This document shows, piece after piece, positions 1 through 12,211 of a DNA stretch of 64,000 nt. Made by a program: the position numbers and the translations under genes. Origin of the DNA: Ceratobasidium sp. AG-K (lineage: Eukaryota; Basidiomycota; Agaricomycetes; Cantharellales; Ceratobasidiaceae); NCBI GenBank assembly GCA_037039685.1, contig JAWNGF010000017.1, positions 124,001 through 188,000 of the forward strand, in the 5' to 3' direction. The number at the start of each line of letters is the position of its first letter. Positions within the stretch are counted from its first letter, which is position 1. The notes under the pieces were generated by a model. That model made no database searches and had not been told where the DNA came from. It saw only the letters and a program-made list of their open reading frames with translations.

Positions 1-61
1 TCACAACTCATGACTAAACGAGGGATCATCTCAGTTGTAATACGCATGTTTTCCTTGCTAG

Positions 62-2900
62 ATTCGACATGATGAACAAACGAGTGGACAAAAACTACGT
101 GGATCTGTCGAATATTATTGTTCGGGTATCGGACGGCACCCCCGAAGGTAAAAGGCATGCAGTGCTGGTCAACTCGCACTTGGATAGCACACTCCCCAGC
201 CCTGGTGAGTACATATACCTCCTTCCATAGGCGAGATGATTGAAGACCGATTGCACTCATAGGTGCGGCAGACGATGCGATCTCAGTCGGCGTCATGCTG
301 GAGTGCATTCGTGTATTCACCCAAACACCGGACTGGCAGCCTGTCCATTCAATTGTTTTCCGTGAGTCTGATACGAGTTCTCGCCAATGTAGTCCTCACT
401 TTCTATTGTCTTTAGTATTCAACAATGCCGAAGAGTCCTTGCAAGACGGTTCTCATCTCTACGCTACACAGCATTTTACGGCAAACACGTATGTTTTCAC
501 TGCTATGGCGGGGTCCGCTGCTGACTGGTTGGCCTCGTTCTGTTGTATACAATACCGGCAATTTGCCAATCTAGAATTCGTGCCGTCATTAATCTCGAAG
601 CAGCAGGCTCGACAGGGCCCGAGCTCTTATTCCAAGCTACCTCGAAAGAGATGATCCAAGCGTATTCGCACGTACCAAGGCCCTTTGGAACCGTACTTGC
701 GAACGACGTTTTCAGCTCTGGTGTCATCATGTCCGAGTAAGCGCCTGCCTTGCATATATAAACCTCCGTAGTTAATATTTGTTCGTAGCACGGATTTTAG
801 ACAGTTCCAAGAATACCAGAACTTGACTGGATTAGACGTGAGCTCTTTCCGCTTGAACGAGGCCGGAAGCCGACCACGTAGTTTAGATGGCGATTGTGGG
901 AAATTCGTATTTATATCATACGAGGCGCGATACTGTAGAAAACATTGAGCCTGGTGTTGCTCAGGTATGCCTAGCACTGCCAGAAATCATAGATGCAGCT
1001 AATGTGATTGTAGCATATGGCTGAAAACACATACGCCCTGCTCAAATACCTTTCATCCTCGGAATCTCCCTTGCCGACACTCCAAGAATACTCACCGCCA
1101 ACGGTTGCCTACTTCTCCCTCTTGTCGCGGTATTTTTTCTCGTACACTTTCTCTACGGCACAGCGGCTCTACTCGGCCACCCTCATCCTATCCATCCCGC
1201 TCTTCGCACCCACTCGGCTCAACGCACAATCCTTTGTCGGTGTCCCGTTCTCGCTCCTCGCCGGCCTCGCCTCTGCGAATGTTTTCGCGCTGGTAATGTC
1301 GCTCACGGGACAAGGCATGAAGTGGTTTGCCAATGAGCGCTTCTGCCTGGTCTTGTATGCTCCCGCTGGCCTTCTCGGCGCACTACTCTTCCAGAAATTC
1401 CTCGCCTCGCGTGCGCCAGATATGAACCTGGAGCGAGTTGCTTTCCGCTCCGTTCACTTGTTTTTCGGAGGCGCTGCGTGGCTGGTTCAAAGGGCCGGAA
1501 TCGGTAGCGCTGGATTGCTTTGGTTCGTGAGCTTGTTTACGGGTGCGGGGGTGACGCTGGATCTGGTTTTGGGTGGCGAAGGCGAGGTTCCTTTGAGTGC
1601 GTATATAGTTGGAGTCGTTGGGCCGTTGCTGTTGGGCACTGAGGTCACTGCTTCGTTGACGGATATCTTCGTGCCACTGGTGAGTATTTGCTAATCTATT
1701 TACTCGTCGCTAACTGCCTTGCTGCGAAAGACCGGTCGAATGGGCTCGGTGAGTAGGACTCGAGTGATTTGTTCTCGAATACTCACGAAATACCTTAGCT
1801 GCCTCCTGTGGACAACATCATCGCATCGTTAACGACTGTTTCCATGTTCTATACTTTCCCACTCGTTCTGCCCTTGGCGCATCGATTCGGTTCGCGCGCC
1901 CTGTCAAAATTGACGCTCCTAGTGGCCGCCTGGTCTATCTTGACCTGTCTCGTATTCTCGTTGCCGAATTTCAAAGTATTCGACCAAACCCACCAAAAGC
2001 GATTCTTTGGACTTCATGTCGAAAACGTGGGTCGACTCGCGAACACAGTGATCTCGCTTTAACTTTCCTTGAACAATAGATTACCTCTGGTGAATACTCA
2101 CTTCAGCTGGGTGCAGCAGACGCGGCGCCTGGATTTGAGCAGCTCGTCGGCGAGTTGGCGACCGAATTCGGTGCACCCGGAGCAGTGCCAAGCCTGAACG
2201 TGATGGACGATTGGAACCCTGATTGGTATATACGAATTGCACAAGTAAATACACGAGCTAACTGAACGTGCAGGGACGTACTGTATCCATTCTCCCAGGT
2301 GAGAAGCGCCTGGAGCTGAATACGCGATGTCGCTAACCTGGTTTCTAGTTTGTTACTTCCTACAAAGTCGCCGCTCCTCGACCCGAGGGCTACGTCTCGG
2401 AATGGGCCAAGCGGTTCACCGTCAGAGCGTACGACGACATTTTGGATTTCGAAACCAAAACGAGGAAGCTCGTCCTGAAGATTTCGCACCCTGGTTTAAT
2501 ATGGACGGGTGAGTGAATCGAATTCCCAAGCGACTTGGACTGACCGTTTTTAGTGATTGCATTCGACGCATGGGTCGTGAAGTGGTCCTTGGACTCGGCT
2601 CCTCCCCGTGGCCATGCACGTCACCACATCAAAGAGGCTTCGTTTTACGGGACCGACGAGTGGACGATTCGACTCGAGATCAAGATTCCTGATCTTGGGC
2701 TGACCAAAGTGATGCACGATCCATTACGAATCAACTTTGTTGGGATCGAAGAAAAGGGCATGTGGCCTGGAAAGAAGAATGACCGAGAGGGGCCGTCAAT
2801 GGACGTGTTTGAGCGGATGGATGGATGGTTCGAAGAGAAGCGGGGAGGAAGAGACGACGTGATGCTGCTGGGATGCGTCGCGGGCATGGTCGTTATCTGA
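62..2900 (+). CDS. PFF1: Vacuolar membrane protease, M28 family, PFF1-like (5' end outside window)
   Basis: This is a zinc aminopeptidase-like protease with a multi-pass membrane region, expected in the vacuolar membrane. The M28 metal site is visible: SHLDS and GAADDAIS (around 165-285), NNAEES (around 420) and LEAAG (around 595). After an MAENTYALLKYLSS segment at 1017 come about eight hydrophobic segments (1100-2060), then a C-terminal lumenal domain ending at a TGA at 2898-2900. This order is the normal PFF1/FXNA-like layout. The gene has about ten exons with introns of 45-60 nt, for example 205-262. The first exon seen begins after an acceptor at 60-61, so the N-terminus and first membrane segment lie upstream. 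No breaks are seen. Family assignment is confident; the vacuolar location is known for the family, not shown here. Confidence 0.85.
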
Positions 2901-3109
2901 GAATTGTAGAAGCCGTGTAACTAGATGATGCAGTAATATGACGTGCATAGAAGCGGCCCACGTGGTACGAGCGCTTACGGGCCCAAGCAGTGTTCCTCTG
3001 GTGAACTTTGCAACGCGGCAGCCGCGTGTGCAGGGATATACATTCCGTTTCTGGCTGACTCGGCTCTGTGGACGACGTCGACATCTGCTTTTTCCCGTGC
3101 GGGCACTGG

Positions 3110-6100
3110 ATGGCTCAGAACCCGACTAGCTTTTTTTCACGATTCGGAAGTCCTGCAAGCTCTGCCATGTCTGCCGATATTCTCCCCAAGAACAAACCGA
3201 AGCGCAAACCCAGCTCACGCAGGGCTCTGACCGACCAGAACAACAACACGCCCAATGCTGCTCCGCTGGTGGCTGTGGAAAAGGCGTTTGAGCCCTCGCG
3301 CCCTGCTCCCCGCCCGCCCCAGCGCGCCAACTCCACCTCGGACGGGCTGCGCGGGATGACCAAGAAGAACATGTCGACATCATCTATCTCTGTTAATGCT
3401 GGATCTAGTATATCCTCTCGAAGAACTGCATCTGCTCTCCCCTCGGCATCGCAATCCACGGACAATCTCAATAAACATATTAATACGACTTCACCCCCTT
3501 CAGTCGCTCATACACGACCACTATCCCCTCGCCAGATGGGAAAGCTGCCCGCGCATACCCCGATACCTCAATTGATATCGAACGCAGGAAACCCTCTTCC
3601 ACGTCCGCCCCATATCCGGCCTAGCGCCACACCCATACCACGCCCTCCTCATCCACCGCCAGCCACCCCTATTCCAAACGGCACACACAGCGACCCAACA
3701 CTCACGAGGACATCGAGCGATGGGGGCACGCACAAGAACTGGAATCCATATCGCCCTACAACACCCGATCCAAAGCGATTCCGTGCGGCGAGGCCCTCGA
3801 TATCCGGAGAGCCATCCACCTCGACTTTGCCCGAACCAATACCCCCTCCCCCTCCAGTACCTGCGTCTGCCCAAGTCCGCCCCCCTCCGGCATCGACCGA
3901 CGACATCACGATGAACCTCGCGCGGATGATCCTCACGCCGCCACATACCCAGCGTATGGTTACCTATCCCGGCACGTCCCAGTACTCGGCCGGTGCTCCG
4001 AGCGCGTGCGGATTGACCAGTCTGAACGCCGTTCGATGCATACTACAGCTTGAACGCGCAATTCATGCCGGGGGAGGGACTGTGGGCAGCGGGCCTGTCG
4101 GACTGAGTATGCTTGGGACCATGACCAAGTTGGAGTTTGTCAAGGTACGTACGCCGAGTTTATGCGAGCCAGTCTAATGCGTGTCTAGGATGTGATGGGT
4201 ATCGCGCCGCACTGGCGGAATACCGAGCATTTGGAAGTCGAGGACGTGCTTGCACTTCCGATGTTTGCGCGAAGTCTGACGTGTGTCGGGACGGAACAGA
4301 GACTCACGAATAAACGTAACTTTAAGGAAATTTTAACGTGAGCGGCTCGAACATTTGACCGATATTTCATTGACACACGAACAGTATTTTACAATCAACT
4401 CGTACCAACAACTCGGCTGCTGCCGGAGTTCTTATTACCCGACCGCCCGAGATTATTAGCATTCTCCATTTTCCAGCCGCGGCTCCGGCACCTCCCCCTG
4501 CCACTTTTTCGTCTGCTCAAACAACTCCCCCTCCACCACTCTCCCATGTATTCGCGATTTTCGACTCGCATACGCGTCCCACCCACCCGACCGGCTCGGC
4601 GTTTATCGTCAGCGCCTCGATCGACCAGACCGCGCGCTATCTCGAAAAGCTATTCGCCGTCGATGCCGAGGTTCTGCAAGATGGGGGCGCGTTGCTAGGT
4701 GCATTTGACGCGCATTTTGTCGTCTCAAGCGATTTGCAGCCTTCGATTCCCCGACCGAGCATTGGGCTGTCGATCCAGCCGACCGACCCGGACGTGTATG
4801 CCGCGAATTTGGGCATGCTAACCGCCCAGATGGAGTGTCGTGCGGTGCGGTTGAGGGGTCAGCGCCAGGTGGAGATGGTCATGGAGCGGTTGCAGCGTGC
4901 CGAGGCGGCTTATATGAGGGAGCGGAGGTTGAGAGAGGCGAGAGATACGAAAGTGAGGGAGTTGGAGCGGAAAGTTTCCGAGCTGGAGAGGGCGAAGCGC
5001 AGGGAAGAGCGCAGGGAAGAGAGGAGAGAGGAGCGAAGGAGGGAGAGGGGAAAGGCCGCCGCCAGTCCGATGGTCAATGGTGGTGATTCATTGTCGGCCG
5101 AAGTCAAGGAGGAGGCCAAAGAGGTCAAGGAGGAAGTCAAGGAGGATCCACTCAAGGTCCTGACGCCCGACGAAAGGGGTTCGCTATTTGGCGAGGGCGA
5201 AGAAGCGACAGAGAAACCGGAAGAGCCGTTGGTCGAGTCGCCCAAGAACGAAGAGTCGGGCGACAACCTCGAGACTGCGATTGCTGCGATTGAAGAACTC
5301 AAGGCCGATCCGGTACCGAATCGCAATAGCACCGGCGCGTTTGGGTTCCTTACCTCGTTGGCCACGCGCGGCATATTTTGGTCCTCGGCTGCGGCTGATC
5401 CCGACCCCGCATCCATCCCGACCCCTGCGACTCCCAAGGCGTCCGTTCCGAACCCGATAGAGGAAAATGACCTCACCGCACCCGAAATCACGTTCCATTG
5501 CGATATTTGCCAAGACAACGAACCCGAGGTCGATGTCGCCATTATCGAGGGGTGCGGGCACAGGTTCGGGCGGGATTGTTTGAATGGGTTTATTAGCTCC
5601 AAGCTGAGCGAGGGCCGGTTCCCAATTGTGTGCCCGACGTGTGTCACGGGCGAGGCTGGGGGAACAGTTGGTGGTGAGTACGACCAAGCTACATTCTGAT
5701 GTTTATGCTAATCTCCGAATAGTGATTTCGAGCTGGTTAGCCGAGTCGGTCGGAATGACCGAGAAAGAGTACGAGCGCTGGACCCAGCTCGAGCTCGCAG
5801 CATATTCGTTTGCAATCGAATGCACGCAGTAAGTACATAAATAGTCGGTAGGCACGGGACTAACATATTGTCAGCTGCAACCGGAGCTACATGGTTTCGC
5901 GCGAAGATTACAATGACCCCGGTTCGAAGGAATTTACGTGTGCGATGCCGGATTGCGTAAGTTTGACGTTTCGGGCCATACGGTCTACTGACAGCCGGAC
6001 AGGACCACACGTGGTGCAAGTCTTGCTCGACGACAATTGAAAAGGGCAAGACGCATACGTGCGACGGCAGCGCAGAAATGACTCGACTGATGGAGCGCGA

Positions 6101-6459
6101 GGGATGGAAAAAGTGTCCAGGTAGGTCGGGCGCTGGGGTTGAAACTGCGCGCTAACCTGTGAGCAGGATGTCAAGCGCCGATTGAGAAGAACGAAGGATG
6201 CAACCATATGGCGGTGAGTGTGTATGCGTTGTCGGCGGCGGGTTCTGACGAGCGGCTTGGGTCTTGGCAGTGCACATCTCCGGCATGCAACACGTGAGTG
6301 ACCCTGGTTGTTACTGGACCTAACTAACAGTTGTACAGACACTTTTGCTGGGTATGCGGAGGAATGGTGATCCAGTCTGTGATACGGAGCGAGATCAACG
6401 AGGCGATTATGCAGCACTTTTCGAACTGCAAGCTGTTCGATGTGCCGGACGACATTTGA
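3110..6459 (+). CDS. RBR-type E3 ubiquitin ligase with N-terminal Cys/His domain
   Basis: The protein has four parts. Residues 1-290 are Pro/Ser-rich and probably disordered. A conserved globular part (about 3930-4750) has a Cys in SACGLTSLNAV (TGC at 4007) and a later FDSHTRPTHPTGSAF motif. A Lys/Glu-rich coiled coil follows (4850-5160). The C-terminus is RING1 (CDIC, CGHRF, CPTC), IBR, and RING2 with CQAPIEKNEGCNHMAC, where the Cys of EGC matches the catalytic thioester Cys of the RBR family. The 3' half is split by introns of about 50 nt at 5672, 5829, 5959, 6121, 6213 and 6293. The first in-frame ATG is at 3110; ATG 3167 is an alternative start. The RBR call is firm. The role of the middle domain is unknown; its Cys-box plus D-x-H pattern resembles cysteine peptidases. 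Confidence 0.85.
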
Positions 6460-6652
6460 TGAAACAAACATGTACCTGATATGTAACTAATATGATATGT
6501 AATGCCTATTTGAAATCGAGGCGGGCGACCGACCCTAATCAAAAGGGCTTCTGTTGTTCTTGTTTCGTTTCACGTCTGCCCTCGTCTGTCTCGTCTCGAA
6601 ACTAATATCCCCCGCCCCAGTCACTCGTTAACATTCGATCCTTGCACGAACC

Positions 6653-8363
6653 ATGCAGCACAACCAGCACAAGCGCCTCGCAAAGAGGATTGTTCCGCGC
6701 TTTGACCCGACGTGGTTGGGCGAGCCCGCAGAGCCCAGCTCGACCGCCGCTGGTCAGTATTTTCCTATTTTCGGGGATTTTCTCTGACACTGGCGAGCAG
6801 TTCTTCCCCCGGTAGTGACCACGCCCGAAGTGCAGCCAACCACCGCGGTACCAACATCAGTTCCAGCACTGACCACCTCGACCCCAGTCGCGAGCGCACC
6901 AGCAACCACGAGCACTCCAGCTGTTGTCCAAACCACCCAGCAGCAGACGACGGCGAGCACTCAATCGACGGCCGAGCAGTCGACCAGTGCGCTTCAGGTA
7001 AGTGATCAAGCGCCTCCAACATGCAGCGCTAACTTTAAAATAGACTTCGACCACGCCGTTGTCCACTGCCGTCCAGTCGTCCATCCCCCAGACCGTTGCT
7101 CGTCCCACCACCAACACGGTTGTTCAAATCGCTACCCCCACCACTACACGCAATGTTGGAGCGACAGCCAGCGTCCGAGGGGGAACGACCAGTGCCCTAA
7201 CCGTGGATCCGACAGCGACCCCCTCGGAAACAGCACTTGTCGAGAGCCCGGGTAACGTCGGCACCATTGTCGGAGCAGTCGCTGGCTCACTCGTCGGACT
7301 GGTTGTCCTCGTCGCGTTTGTATCGTGGATTATTCGCAAACACAACAAGCGCAAGGGCGACGACTTTAACCGCCAGTCGTATCTCCGCAACAGCATGATG
7401 ATCCCCGACGAGCCGGCCCGCCCTGTCATTGGCACCCAGGCTGCCCTTGCCCTCGCCCGCAGCAACAACGGCATGGGTCCTCGTCCACCCAGCATGCTCG
7501 AGCGCAAGCCCACGTACATGATGCCCAACGGCCAGCCCTCGCCCTCGTTCGCCCCCGGTCAGATCATCTCGTTCGATCCTGGCCAGATGGCGTCTGCGCC
7601 CCACACTGCCGGCGATGGTCCCTATCCCAGCCCCATGGCCTTTGCTGCTTATACTCCTCCCGCCCAGCACCACCAGTCCGAGCTCTCTCGTCGTCCCAGC
7701 GGTGCCCAGCTCCTCACCCGCCAGCCAACCAACGGTGCCGCCTCTCAGGCCCCCTCTCCCGGCGGTTACAGCTCCGAGTACCAGCAGTCCCCCGGCGGCT
7801 ACAACGACGGCTACACCTACCCCATGCACCCAGGCTTTGCGGCCGAGCGCGGCATGGTCCAGAGTGTCACGCCGTTCCAGGCCCAGCAGTACGCCGAGAT
7901 CACCCGTGCGCTCGAAGGTCCCGATTTTGCTGCCACACACGAATCGTTCCACCCCATCTCTCCCGTTCCTCCCTCGCCCGTCGGACACGCCATCAGCGAC
8001 GAAAACGCCTCCCACTTTGCCCCCTCGAGCACCGGCGAAAAGGCCATGCCTAATCCGTTTGAGGAGCCCCAGCGCATCGACTCGGCCCCGCCTTCGCTCC
8101 CTCCCATCGAGAACGTCAGCCGCACCGGAACTCCCATTGACCCCAACCCCCAGCACGCCCACTGGAGCTACGACGGCAAGGCCCAACCCGGCCAGCGCCT
8201 TAGTGTTGCGGGCTTGCCGGCTCCAGTCATTCAAGCCCCTGCCATGCCCCCGGCTGCCGTTACTCGCGAGGAGCGCACTGTGGTCGTAGGAAACGGCGAG
8301 GAACTCAAGGCCAAGCGCCCGGTTAGCATTGTGGACACGGACGACGCGTACGGTGGAATGTAA
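6653..8363 (+). CDS. Single-pass membrane protein with Ser/Thr-rich ectodomain
   Basis: There are three exons: 6653-6752, 6801-6997 and 7044-8363. The reading frame is exact across both 46-48 nt introns. The N-terminal ~190 residues are dominated by Thr, Ser, Pro, Val and Gln, typical of an O-glycosylated extracellular stalk. One membrane helix follows (about 7255-7335: TIVGAVAGSLVGLVVLVAF), then a basic stop-transfer (RKHNKRKGDD) and a ~340-residue cytoplasmic tail rich in Pro, Ser and Gln. There is no clear signal peptide; the N-terminus is basic. The layout recalls fungal Mid2/WSC-like sensors and SKG6-type membrane proteins, but no cysteine-rich WSC domain is present. A sensor or wall-stress role is therefore inference only. 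Confidence 0.75.
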
Positions 8364-9130
8364 CTCACCCTTGGTTGATCCTGTTGTCGGTGCCTGGCCC
8401 TTGGATTTCTTACGGGCGCCGGCCAATTTGTACTCGAGCGTACTTTCTCTCTTTTTTCTTGTTTCTGCGCCGGCGTTCTCAACGAGTCGGACTCGTCGAT
8501 ACCATTCATGTGTTTCACATTTGTTAATAACTGTTGTTTTTGTCTATCCGCGTGTAAAGTACGGGCCACATGGTGTCGCAAGGGTAATGTGATCTTTACT
8601 TGTTTGATGTTTCGGGGGATGTGAATGATTGTTTTCGTCTGACTCGTACCTCTCGAGCAAACAATGTGGCATCCGCGCTGGGATCGGAGAAGTTTCCGAG
8701 GCAACGATTATGTCCAAAGTGTCACAAAAACCATTGCAAAATATTCAGAGGCCCCTTAGACTCCTGGGTTATGTCTATTTATCTGTTTTGTTCAAGACCG
8801 AATTGTTGTCTACACATCCTAATTCACCCAAGTTAGGGTTGGGGCTCACAGCAAGCCTGATTAGTGTTGTTTGAACCAAAACTCATTTCCAAATGCGAAT
8901 TTGACACTAATTAGGGCCAATTCGCCTGGTTAGTATTTCATTAGGTTAGGGTTAATGGGGAAAAGTAGGCAGAACTCTAGGCACAACCCAGCTTCAAATA
9001 GGCAGGTTAAACCTAGAGCTGTTGTAGGGTGAGCACTCACATCCACTGGTACATGCACAAAAACTTCAATACATAAATATAGCAGGGTTTTAGAGGTAAT
9101 AATGACAAGAGAATTCACAAACTTTGACCA
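8364..9130. other. Intergenic stretch, no gene seen
   Basis: This is the 3' flank of the membrane-protein gene grading into AT-rich sequence with a few TTAGGGTT-type words (8835, 8945). No open frame with splice support is seen on either strand before the minisatellite begins. Confidence 0.5.
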
Positions 9131-10850
9131 TAGTAAGACTTGGGCTGAAATTTGTATAAAGGTTGTGCACACAGAAGTGCAAGCCAAGGTAAAGAATCAT
9201 GAACTACTGTGCCACATCAGGACATGGACTAAAAGTTGTGCAAAAGTTGTGCACTCAGAAGTACAAGCCATTTTTTGAGATGATGTATTACAGTGCCACA
9301 ACTGGACTTGGACTCAAAGTTGCACAACATCTGCACACACAGAAGTGTAAGCCATGGAATTACACAATACATCATAGTGCAACAACAGGACATGGACTAA
9401 AACTTGCACAAAAGTTGTGCACGCAGAAATGCAAGCCTTGATTGGAAATACAATATCACATGACTCACCTGGACTTGGACTCAAAGTTGCGCAAAAGTTG
9501 TGCACACAGAAGTACAAGCCATTGTGTGAAATAATGAAGTACAGTGCCACAAATGGCTTTGGACTCAAAGTTGCACAAAATTTGCGCACACAAAAGTGCA
9601 AGCCATGGAATAACACAATACATTATAGTGACACAATAGGACATGGACTCAAAGTTGCGCAAAAGTTGCGCACGCAGAAGTGCAAGCCTTGATTGGAAAT
9701 AGCATGTCACATGACTCACATGGGCTTGGACGCAAAGTTGTGCAAAAGTTGCGCACACTGAGGTACAGGCCATTGTGTGAAATGATGTATTACAGCGCCA
9801 CAAATGGCCTTGGACTAAAATCTGCGCAAAATTTGCGCACACAAAAGTGCAAGCCATGGAATTACACCATATATTATAGTGCAACAACAGGACATGGACT
9901 AAAACTTGCGCAAAAATTGCGCACACAGAAGTGCAAGCCTTGATTGGAAATAGCATGTCACATGACTCACGTGGGCTTGGACTCAAAGTTGCGCAAAAGT
10001 TGCGCACACAGAAGTACAGGCCATTGTGTGAAATGATGTATTACAGTGCCACAACTGGCCTTGGACTCAAAGTTGCACAAAATTTGTGCACACAGAAGTG
10101 TACACCATGGAATTACACAATACATCATACTCTACCAACATCAAAAATCTTGTTTGGCTCAGGGGGTCTCAGGATTGGGGGACCTCTCTTGTACATCTCT
10201 AGAGGGACCGTGACAGCTCGTAATCGCTCATGAGCCAAACGAGCAAAGTGATTGTTTTTGCTTGTGAAATCTCGTGACAACTCGTGAGCGCTCACAAGCT
10301 CCACGAGAGAGGTCCCCTCATCCCGAGACCTCTTGAACCAAACAAGATATTCTGTTTTTGGTAGAGTAGTGCAACAACAGGATGGACTCAAAGTTGCGCA
10401 AAAGTTGCGCACGCAGAAGTGCAAGCCTTGATTGGAAATAAAATATCACATGACTCACCTGGACTTGGACTCAAAGTTGCGCAAAAGTTGTGCACGCAGA
10501 AATACAAGCCATTGTGTGAAATGATGTATTACAGCGCCACAACTGCCCTTGGACTAACAGTTGCGCAAAATTTGCGCACACAAAAGTGCAAGCCATGGAA
10601 TTACACAATATATTATAGTGCAACAACAGGACATGGACTCAAAGTTGCGCAAAAGTTGCGCACGCAGAAGTGCAAGCCTTGATTGCAAATAGCATGTCAC
10701 ATGACCCACCGGGACTTGGACTCAAGGTTGCGCAAAAGTTGCGCACACAGAAGTGCAAGCCTTGATTTGAAATACAATATCACATCTTGCACCTGGACTT
10801 GGGCTGAAAGTTGCGCAAAGTTGTGCACACAGTAATGCGGGCCTCAAGCT
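9131..10850 (+). repeat. Minisatellite with ~250 bp higher-order repeat of three ~83 bp monomers
   Basis: Every monomer ends in a shared block of the form ACTCAAAGTTGCGCAAAAGT followed by TGCGCACACAGAAGTGCAAG. The preceding halves alternate between three types: one starting TTGATTGGAAATA, one with GTGTGAAATGATGTATTACA, and one with GAATTACACAATACAT. The first type recurs at about 9439, 9690, 9942, 10429 and 10679, spaced 248-252 bp once the inserted element at 10130-10366 is removed. The shared block contains the palindrome TTGCGCAA. Open frames of about 87 codons recur per unit, but the unit length is not a multiple of three and I see no sign of coding use. Confidence 0.85.
10130..10366. mobile_element. 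237 bp MITE with TA target duplication
   Basis: Terminal inverted repeats start CTCTACCAA and run imperfectly for about 45 bp through CTTGTTTGG and GGTCTC. TA flanks both ends (10128-10129 and 10367-10368). Neighbouring array units show the uninterrupted site (CATCATAGTGCAAC), so the insertion point is exact. The element holds no transposase frame. The TA duplication suggests mobilisation by a Tc1/mariner-like (or another TA-targeting) transposase. Confidence 0.85.
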
Positions 10851-10994
10851 GAAACATTTATATCACATGATGCTTTTGGGCTCCTGCTCAACCTACTGCC
10901 ACAAGCTCAACAAGCATGTCGCATCGATCCAATTCCCAACATATATGATTACATGATTAAAAAAGAAAACCAAAAAAAAAACACCAACAATGCT

Positions 10995-11917
10995 TCATTG
11001 TGTTTGAAAGTCATGCTCGCCCAACGTTGGCAAAAGCCCAGTGTCGGGTGTGATAATCCATGGGTCGCGTTGATGTAAGTGCGCACGCGGTTCACCTGGG
11101 TTTCGGGTGTCGCCACGTGAACCAAGGCGTTGCCACGCGTGTCCTGTCGTATTACTGCCCGTTCCCTCTGCCACACCACCTTGCCCCGCAGACGTGTCAA
11201 TGTCCATCGGCGTTAAGGCATCCCTGATCGACCGATCGAACGGCCAACTATTGCGCCAGTGATCGTCCCACCATGGCGGACGGACCCCAGATGGTGGCCA
11301 CTGGTGTGACTTCGCAGAATGTCCGTACTGACCGAGTGCATGAAGCGACTCTTCCCACATGTCGATGAAGTCGGTGTGCGGCAGCAGCATTGCATAGTCG
11401 CCATGGGGTGTGTCAAGCCAAACACACAGCTCGCTATTATCATGAGAACATACGAAAAACTGTGAATTCACTGATTGCACAACGACGACGGAATGAGAAA
11501 GAATTAATTTACTAACCCACCGCGGAATCGAAGGTCGCTTCGCGCTTCAATTGAACGGATACCGTCAATACGGCACCAAAACCAGTCGAGGTCATGATTG
11601 CCAAACCATCCACACTGGGCGAACAAACCCTCCTTGCCGAAGATTGTTCCAACAACGCCTATGACCTCAAGGCCATCAAATCGGCGCTGCAAAACCATGT
11701 CTTCGTTGAGCACAACAGGTACACCCTCACGCCGAAACTCAAAGAGGGTAAGTACACGCGTGAAGCCTGCCATAATGTCAATGTTAGACATCCAACGGCA
11801 GATACCTGCACACCTACGATCGGCTGGCCCAAGAAGAAGTTGTTCCTCCTGCAGGAGAGTCGTCTCTATATCTGCTGACTGACGGCTTGTACCAAGTGGC
11901 GCGTGCTCTGCATCCAT
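10995..11917 (-). CDS. RFTS (DNMT1 replication-foci domain)-like protein A
   Basis: Two main exons, 11917-11521 and 11470-10995, join through a 50 nt intron (donor gtgggt, acceptor atcag) and encode about 290 residues. An in-frame 51 nt stretch (gtaggt...ggcag, about 11829-11779) may be a further intron. The core runs RVLTLFEFRREG, EVIGVVGTIFGKEG, DWFWCRIDG and LCVWLDTPHGDYAMLLP, then an aromatic/acidic helix (DMWEESLHAL). This order of strands, with a W(L/V)xT..xYaxxxxP block, matches the RFTS/DNMT1-RFD fold as I know it and aligns along its length with protein B next door. RFTS of DNMT1 binds ubiquitylated histone H3. No methyltransferase or BAH domain follows. The family call is by motif only. 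The gene is divergent from B. Confidence 0.6.
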
Positions 11918-12211
11918 TGCTGTCTGAGCTAATATTTAAAGGTGGGTCGACAAATTAAGTTAACACCACACAATCCTCACTACAATGAATATCTTACATG
12001 AATTTACAGTTCGGGAATGTATACTATACAGTTGCAAGACGACTATCGATAGAGGAAAACAAGAGAAGAGTGAGCAACAATAAGGCACAGGGCTGCCAAA
12101 CACGCGCGTCAGATCACATGACTTGTACAGACGCATCACGTGCCTGGTAAGCAATCTCCTGCCCTCCATCACCAACATCCCTGCATTTCTTTGTTGTTTT
12201 TCGCTATCAAG
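11918..12211. promoter_or_regulatory. Bidirectional promoter between the two RFTS-like genes
   Basis: This 294 bp spacer separates two start codons pointing outward. It contains CACATGA at about 12115 and CACGTG at 12137-12142. Similar TCACRTGA words occur in the other divergent spacers of the cluster. Promoter function is inferred from position. Confidence 0.5.

Noticed and set aside
6857..7117. Minus-strand frames across the Ser/Thr-rich membrane-protein gene and the long minus frame at 7287-8426
   Set aside because: Shadows of a high-GC, codon-biased + strand gene whose three exons join perfectly.
9199..10682. Repeated ~87-codon frames in the minisatellite, many starting MQALIGN
   Set aside because: The repeat period is not a multiple of three, no splice or start context repeats, and each frame simply follows the DNA repeat.
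11594..11940. A + strand gene opposite RFTS-like gene A, with a good donor/acceptor pair (gtaagtacac ... cggcag)
   Set aside because: The minus strand gives a longer protein that aligns with neighbour B over the same bases; the + frame has no upstream coding and no recognised match. Antisense transcription stays possible.
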